A DNA stretch of 41,415 nucleotides from Pseudoalteromonas prydzensis (GTDB taxonomy: Bacteria; Pseudomonadota; Gammaproteobacteria; Enterobacterales; Alteromonadaceae), in contig NZ_DRGM01000195.1 in assembly GCF_011050055.1 (NCBI RefSeq), positions 1-41,415 of the forward strand, written 5' to 3'. Under the pieces are notes generated by a model. The model had not been told where the DNA came from. It saw nothing but the letters and a program-made list of their open reading frames with translations, and did not search any database. Positions 38,776 to 41,415 of the stretch are shown piece by piece; position 1 is the first letter of the stretch, and each line of letters starts with the position of its first letter. A program made the translations under genes and the position numbers.

Positions 38776-39077
38776 AGGTTGTTATAGCAAAAATAGAAGA
38801 TAACAAGGAATGTTCAGATCAAACATGGTTAAAAAAGCGTTATAAAATGAATTCTCGCCTACCCACACTTAACTACGACATAGCCATAGATAAAAGTAAT
38901 TGTGTTTGAGTTTTTTTCAACAACTCGCGGGGTTATTTCTTGTATTTTGCAATAACAAAAAAATGACAAATACAAATCCCTTGATTTACATTTAGATACA
39001 GAGGTAGACTGAAAAAATTGAAAAATTCAAAGGATTTTCTGTCTGCAACTCGCGGGTTTAAATCCTTTGAATAAGCT
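38776..39077. other. Non-coding stretch left of the cassette array, with site remnants
   Basis: No gene was seen. It contains ATAACAAG...GCGTTAT in attC-like order (38800-38843), an 11-base repeat CAACTCGCGGG at 38921-38931 and 39046-39056, and the hairpin at 39025-39072. It looks like decayed cassette DNA. Confidence 0.45.
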
Positions 39078-39084
39078 GTTAGGT
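39025..39084 (+). other. Half-preserved attC-like site at the left edge of the array
   Basis: Perfect 13-base arms ATTCAAAGGATTT (39025-39037) and AAATCCTTTGAAT (39060-39072), followed by the core site GTTAGGT (39078-39084). The matching outer R'' half-site (RYYYAAC) is absent to the left, so the site is truncated or diverged. The right side marks the start of cassette 1. Confidence 0.6.
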
Positions 39085-39462
39085 TGCATATGAGCACTGA
39101 GATTGAACCAATGTATGTTGATTGTGGTGAACATGGTAAGCGAGTTGCAGCTGTCGTCTGTTGCCATTTGTTGAAACCAGAAGGTGTGCCTGTAGGCTTT
39201 ATTGAAAATTCTAGCGAGCCTAATGACCTTCAAGCGTGGTGTTACAAATGTGAAGCCTTGTTTGATGAAGAAGATGGTATGACTGAAAAGTTTCGAGCCT
39301 TTAATAAAATGTCGGTTGTGTGTGTCAATTGTTATGAAACATCAGCTGATTATCACAGAGTCGAGGCTCAATAGTGTTTGTTGTAAGTCAGCAACCTAAC
39401 AAGCCAAGTCAGCGGGAATTTTACTCGCTGTACAACGCTCATAAAATCCCCTGCTTGGGGCG
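39079..39462 (+). mobile_element. Cassette 1
   Basis: From the TT of the first GTTAGGT to the G of the next core site. It carries the Cys-rich gene and ends with the attC at 39394-39468. Confidence 0.82.
39090..39374 (+). CDS. Cys-rich small protein, probable zinc binder (cassette 1)
   Basis: A 94-residue protein of unknown function. It has an arrangement seen in many short hypothetical proteins: VDCGEHGKR (Cys-x-x-His), AVVCCHL, WCYKCEALF and VVCVNCYET, that is, a likely zinc-ribbon. It is acidic in its second half. The ATG at 39090 (MSTEIEPMYV) is the best start; a TTG at 39084 lies within the core site. The gene starts six bases past the core GTTAGGT, normal for a cassette gene, and no promoter fits in between, so it depends on an outside promoter or on one in the preceding site. 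Confidence 0.8.
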   Translation: MSTEIEPMYVDCGEHGKRVAAVVCCHLLKPEGVPVGFIENSSEPNDLQAWCYKCEALFDEEDGMTEKFRAFNKMSVVCVNCYETSADYHRVEAQ

Positions 39463-39468
39463 TTATAT
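39394..39468 (+). other. attC site of cassette 1
   Basis: R'' ACCTAAC (39394-39400) and R' GTTATAT (39462-39468), with inner arms around GCGGGAATTTTA / TAAAATCCCC and CAAG/CTTG. Length 75 bases, within the usual attC range. Confidence 0.82.
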
Positions 39469-39978
39469 TGCTAATTCAAACTATGGGGAATTATGGATAT
39501 TTGGATAGGCGGTGAAATAGAGTCAACTATTGAAGATAAGTATAGAGCAGCTCGCAGTCAATTAGAAAACCATTTATCTCACCGACTAGAAACAATGTCA
39601 TATGAGCTAGAGTTAGACTCATTAGATTGCATAGCAATAATAAGAAATGACAATGAGTTGGAAGAGCTACAATCTTACTCTAAAGAAGATAGAGACATGG
39701 ATTTCCGTTTAGTAATCGATTTTGCTGAGTTCACTGCCGCATCATCTAAAGAGAGCAAAAAGTTATTGCTAAATATGCTTCTAAGAGCAGTCGAGCTATT
39801 GTCTCAGAATAGCGACGTTAACGAACGGGAAGCGTTGAAACTTAAAAAAGACCTAGATTTAATAGGTATAGAGTAATCGCAATATAACAAAACAAATTAA
39901 AAGTGCGGACAAAAATCAGTTGGCTTTGTTCGTTCCTCACAAGTTTAGCCAACTAATTTTAGCCGTTTATTTGCGGCG
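39463..39978 (+). mobile_element. Cassette 2
   Basis: From the TT of GTTATATTGC to the G of the third core site. Its outer ends match over ten bases (GTTATATTGC and GCAATATAAC). Confidence 0.82.
39493..39876 (+). CDS. Imm44-like immunity protein (cassette 2)
   Basis: A 127-residue acidic, cytosolic protein. Its start (MDIWIGGEIES) and middle (CIAIIRND...YSKEDRDMDFRLVIDFAEF...LLLNMLLRAVELL) resemble the Imm44 family of polymorphic-toxin immunity proteins as I recall it; I could not run a profile search. No toxin gene is nearby, so it would be an orphan immunity gene. GGGGAA lies just ahead of the ATG. The Ser/Thr and Lys-rich tail ends DLIGIE. Confidence 0.5.
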   Translation: MDIWIGGEIESTIEDKYRAARSQLENHLSHRLETMSYELELDSLDCIAIIRNDNELEELQSYSKEDRDMDFRLVIDFAEFTAASSKESKKLLLNMLLRAVELLSQNSDVNEREALKLKKDLDLIGIE

Positions 39979-39984
39979 TTATGG
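39882..39984 (+). other. attC site of cassette 2
   Basis: R'' ATATAAC (39882-39888) and R' GTTATGG (39978-39984), length 103 bases. The central arms include AGTTGGCT / AGCCAACT, a perfect 8-base pairing. Confidence 0.82.
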
Positions 39985-40633
39985 CAAGGGAGTGAATGAA
40001 CATTGTCTGTAGGTGAAAGAGTACAAGAGTGCATAAATAAGCTTGAATCGAAGGATCCAGTCAATGCATTCATTCAGCTTTCTATTGCTATTGATGGTAC
40101 AGCAAAAAAGGAATATCCGGGTAAGAAAACGTCTTTTAGGTGTAAGAAATTCTTGAAAGAAAATCTGCCCTTTGTAATGTGGTCACTTACCAATGGAACT
40201 CCATCAACATGCAAGGACTTCAAGTTTGAGTTCTCAGGAAAAGGTAAACCTAGTGGATATACGAGCTTCGAAGACATCGTCTATAGTGTGCTGAGATGCT
40301 CACTACTTCACGAAGGCGAAATGCCCGAGAAAGTAACTTTTATAAATGAAAACCACATTGGGATGCATGATGGGAAAATGCAATTTCCAGTAGCTCTAAT
40401 AGGAAGCTTGTTGTTTTCTGTAATAGCTAGCTCATCTAACTCCAATCAAAAGGTTTTCGAGAACACTCATTTTGTATTCGGTGAAATAAAGGCATACGTG
40501 AACAATATGTGGGGTTCTGAAGTAAAGGCCAAAGAATACATCAGGAATGGTTTTGAGTATAACGTAGAGAAACTGCTAGAAAGCCATAACAAGCCAATGC
40601 AGCCGACCTCTAAAGCGCCGGCTGATTGAGGAA
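39979..40633 (+). mobile_element. Cassette 3
   Basis: From the TT of GTTATGGC to the degenerate core at the end of its attC. Its ends match over eight bases (GTTATGGC and GCCATAAC). Confidence 0.75.
40003..40629 (+). CDS. HEPN-like protein whose C-terminus is encoded by the attC (cassette 3)
   Basis: A 208-residue protein of unknown function. It contains the motif RCSLLHEGE: Arg98 and His103, an R-x4-H pair as in HEPN ribonuclease-type domains, inside a helical context after SFEDIVYSVL. The last residues, NKPMQPTSKAPAD, are translated from the attC palindrome, a tail that recurs in cassette proteins. The only usable start is TTG 40003, with AAGGGAG at 39986-39992, because earlier ATG and GTG triplets lie in other frames that stop. 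No partner toxin or antitoxin gene is visible. Confidence 0.65.
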   Translation: MSVGERVQECINKLESKDPVNAFIQLSIAIDGTAKKEYPGKKTSFRCKKFLKENLPFVMWSLTNGTPSTCKDFKFEFSGKGKPSGYTSFEDIVYSVLRCSLLHEGEMPEKVTFINENHIGMHDGKMQFPVALIGSLLFSVIASSSNSNQKVFENTHFVFGEIKAYVNNMWGSEVKAKEYIRNGFEYNVEKLLESHNKPMQPTSKAPAD

Positions 40634-40639
40634 TTAGTA
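40584..40639 (+). other. attC of cassette 3, degenerate right end
   Basis: R'' CCATAAC followed by AACAAGCCAATGCAGCCG and the paired CGGCTG...ATTG is the familiar short attC. The right end reads TTGAGGAATTAGTA instead of the expected TTGGGGCGTTAGTA, so the core G of GTT is replaced by A. Confidence 0.75.
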
Positions 40640-40658
40640 ATTCAAAGGAGTATACCTC

Positions 40659-41205
40659 ATGGAGTGGCTTTCAATTGCTTCAAGTATTTTTAGTTTTATG
40701 ACATTAGCCATTTTAGGTTGGTTTGGTAAGTCTTATTTTCCAAATTACCTAAAAGAAAAATCTAAAAATAAGGCTACGAAAGAAGATATTAAAGAAATAA
40801 CTTCACTAGTAGAATCGGTAAAAAAATCTAACTCTATTGAAATTGAAAAAATCAAATCTCAAATCTCAAATTTCAAATGAAGATAAAGTTCTTGAAAAAA
40901 GGCGTGAAGTTTACGAAGAAATTGTTTCATCTCTAAAGATATTTATTTCTGGTCACGCTGCAACAGAAGAGCACAAAAATGACTTTCATGCTGCTTGCTC
41001 TAAAGCATGGCTTTGGGCGCCAGATCCAGTATTAGTAGCGCTAAATAAGTTTTTAGATGCACAAATATTGCTAGCAAAGAAAACAGGCGAAGTAGATCAA
41101 GTTACAGCAAAGCAATTATATGAAAATGTAGTAGTAGCAATGCGTAAAGATGTTGGCTTTTCAACAACATCAGAAGAAAAATTTCGTTTTGTCACATTCA
41201 ACTAG
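40659..41205 (+). pseudogene. Membrane-anchored coiled-coil protein, frameshifted in a 7-bp repeat
   Basis: Two reading frames form one broken gene. Frame 1 (40659-40880, 73 residues) gives an N-terminal membrane segment (residues 5-26), then a basic coiled coil (SYFPNYLKEKSKNKATKEDIKEI...). Frame 2 continues to 41205 with EDKVLEKRREVYEEIVSSLKIF... The break lies in four copies of TCAAAT(C/T/G) at 40852-40879. Removing one 7-base copy joins the frames as KIKSQISNEDKVLEK. The protein resembles short membrane/coiled-coil proteins often seen in accessory regions; function unknown. The ATG has AAAGGAG ahead of it. An assembly error or real phase variation cannot be told apart here. Confidence 0.75.
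40852..40879 (+). repeat. Four-copy heptanucleotide tandem repeat
   Basis: TCAAATC, TCAAATC, TCAAATT, TCAAATG in a row. Each copy added or lost shifts the frame by one base. It coincides with the frameshift in the membrane protein gene. Confidence 0.9.
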
Positions 41206-41415
41206 AATGCTAATCGGGTAGCAGGAGGCAGTTAAGCAGGTCGCTTACGGCAAATACATATAAGGAGCGCTACGCAATAATCCTTACATGATTAGCACAG
41301 TATTTGCTTATATTCCTCTAAAGCGCAGCGTCTCTTAACCTCTTTGTGAATAATTCAATTAAAGATTTTTTGCACAAAGAGCAGAGAAAGAGAAGTAAAT
41401 GAGGATTAACTTGAA
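41206..41415. other. Terminal stretch with large imperfect palindromes
   Basis: No gene was seen. It holds TGCTAATC...GATTAGCA (41208-41215, 41290-41297) with inner GTA/TAC and AGGA/TCCT pairing, GCAAATAC...GTATTTGC (41250-41257, 41300-41307) and CTCTTTGTG...CACAAAGAG (41340-41348, 41373-41381). The first resembles an attC with AAT/ATT in place of AAC/GTT. Confidence 0.5.

Larger units (their letters stand above)
39078..40639 (+). mobile_element. Integron cassette array of three cassettes
   Basis: Three adjacent units each start with GTTRRRY-like and end with RYYYAAC-like sequences, complementary within each unit: GTTAGGTTGC/GCAACCTAAC, GTTATATTGC/GCAATATAAC and GTTATGGC/GCCATAAC. Each unit has one + strand gene followed by an imperfect palindrome that begins AACAA and, in the first two, ends GCGTT. 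This is the structure of integron gene cassettes. No integrase gene lies in the window, so the array is either an integrase-free cluster of attC sites or part of an integron continuing to the right. Confidence 0.85.

Noticed and set aside
41340..41381. Transposon end, suggested by CTCTTTGTG / CACAAAGAG
   Set aside because: The arms are only 9 bases, no transposase or target duplication was seen, and the window ends 34 bases later.

Overview
The window looks like chromosomal DNA of a marine gammaproteobacterium of the order Alteromonadales, most likely Pseudoalteromonas or a close relative. This is inferred from the moderate AT-richness, the mnmA-hflD-purB order, a 632-residue FabY-type ketosynthase, complete lolC-lolD-lolE, and a high density of exported peptidases. 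No rRNA, tRNA, CRISPR array, prophage or intact transposase was seen.

Layout. 1-2108 (minus): mnmA-hflD-purB (tRNA 2-thiolation, HflD, adenylosuccinate lyase cut by the window edge). 2425-4697 (minus): a fused ABC exporter and an Mpo1-like membrane protein. 4848-7010: a prolyl oligopeptidase lipoprotein whose start codon seems to have become ATA. 7071-9386 (minus): an HD-domain dGTPase-like enzyme coupled to an exported glutaminase. 9548-11617: a Bax-like glucosaminidase overlapping a DUF2987 protein, then a GreA/GreB-like protein. 12121-15155: a tight operon of RLAN/RimK-type ATP-grasp ligase, GNAT-C39 peptidase fusion and MgtC-family membrane protein, which is the best candidate for a little-studied peptide-modification system. 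15211-18258: a GlxA-type AraC regulator divergent from fabY. 18444-26673: M14 carboxypeptidase, gloC, Lrp/AsnC regulator, SulP transporter, ABC-F protein YbiT and a BCCT transporter. 26813-30142: a small lipoprotein, the formaldehyde-detoxification pair frmA-frmB and its divergent LysR regulator. 30279-33421: lolC-lolD-lolE. 33543-38737: DUF924 protein, spermidine-synthase-like protein, YehS-like protein, gdhA, and an exported M28 peptidase with a C-terminal FnIII-like domain.

The right end (about 38780-41415) is different in kind. It holds small AT-rich orphan genes separated by imperfect palindromes that fit integron attC sites. Three consecutive units have exactly complementary ends (GTTAGGTTGC/GCAACCTAAC, GTTATATTGC/GCAATATAAC, GTTATGGC/GCCATAAC), the signature of gene cassettes. 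There is no integrase gene in the window and none immediately left of the array, so it is either a cluster of attC sites lacking an integrase or the distal end of a larger chromosomal integron. The cassettes encode a Cys-rich putative zinc protein, an Imm44-like immunity protein and a protein with a HEPN-like R-x4-H motif whose last residues are translated from the attC. A fourth gene next to them is split by a frameshift inside a four-copy 7-bp tandem repeat, and is flanked by sites that look like degenerate attC ends.

How the genes fit together: the first 38.7 kb is housekeeping (purine and tRNA metabolism, lipoprotein export, fatty-acid initiation, glutamate/glutamine metabolism, aldehyde detoxification) with many secreted or periplasmic hydrolases, as suits a heterotrophic marine bacterium. 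The last 2.6 kb is accessory DNA.
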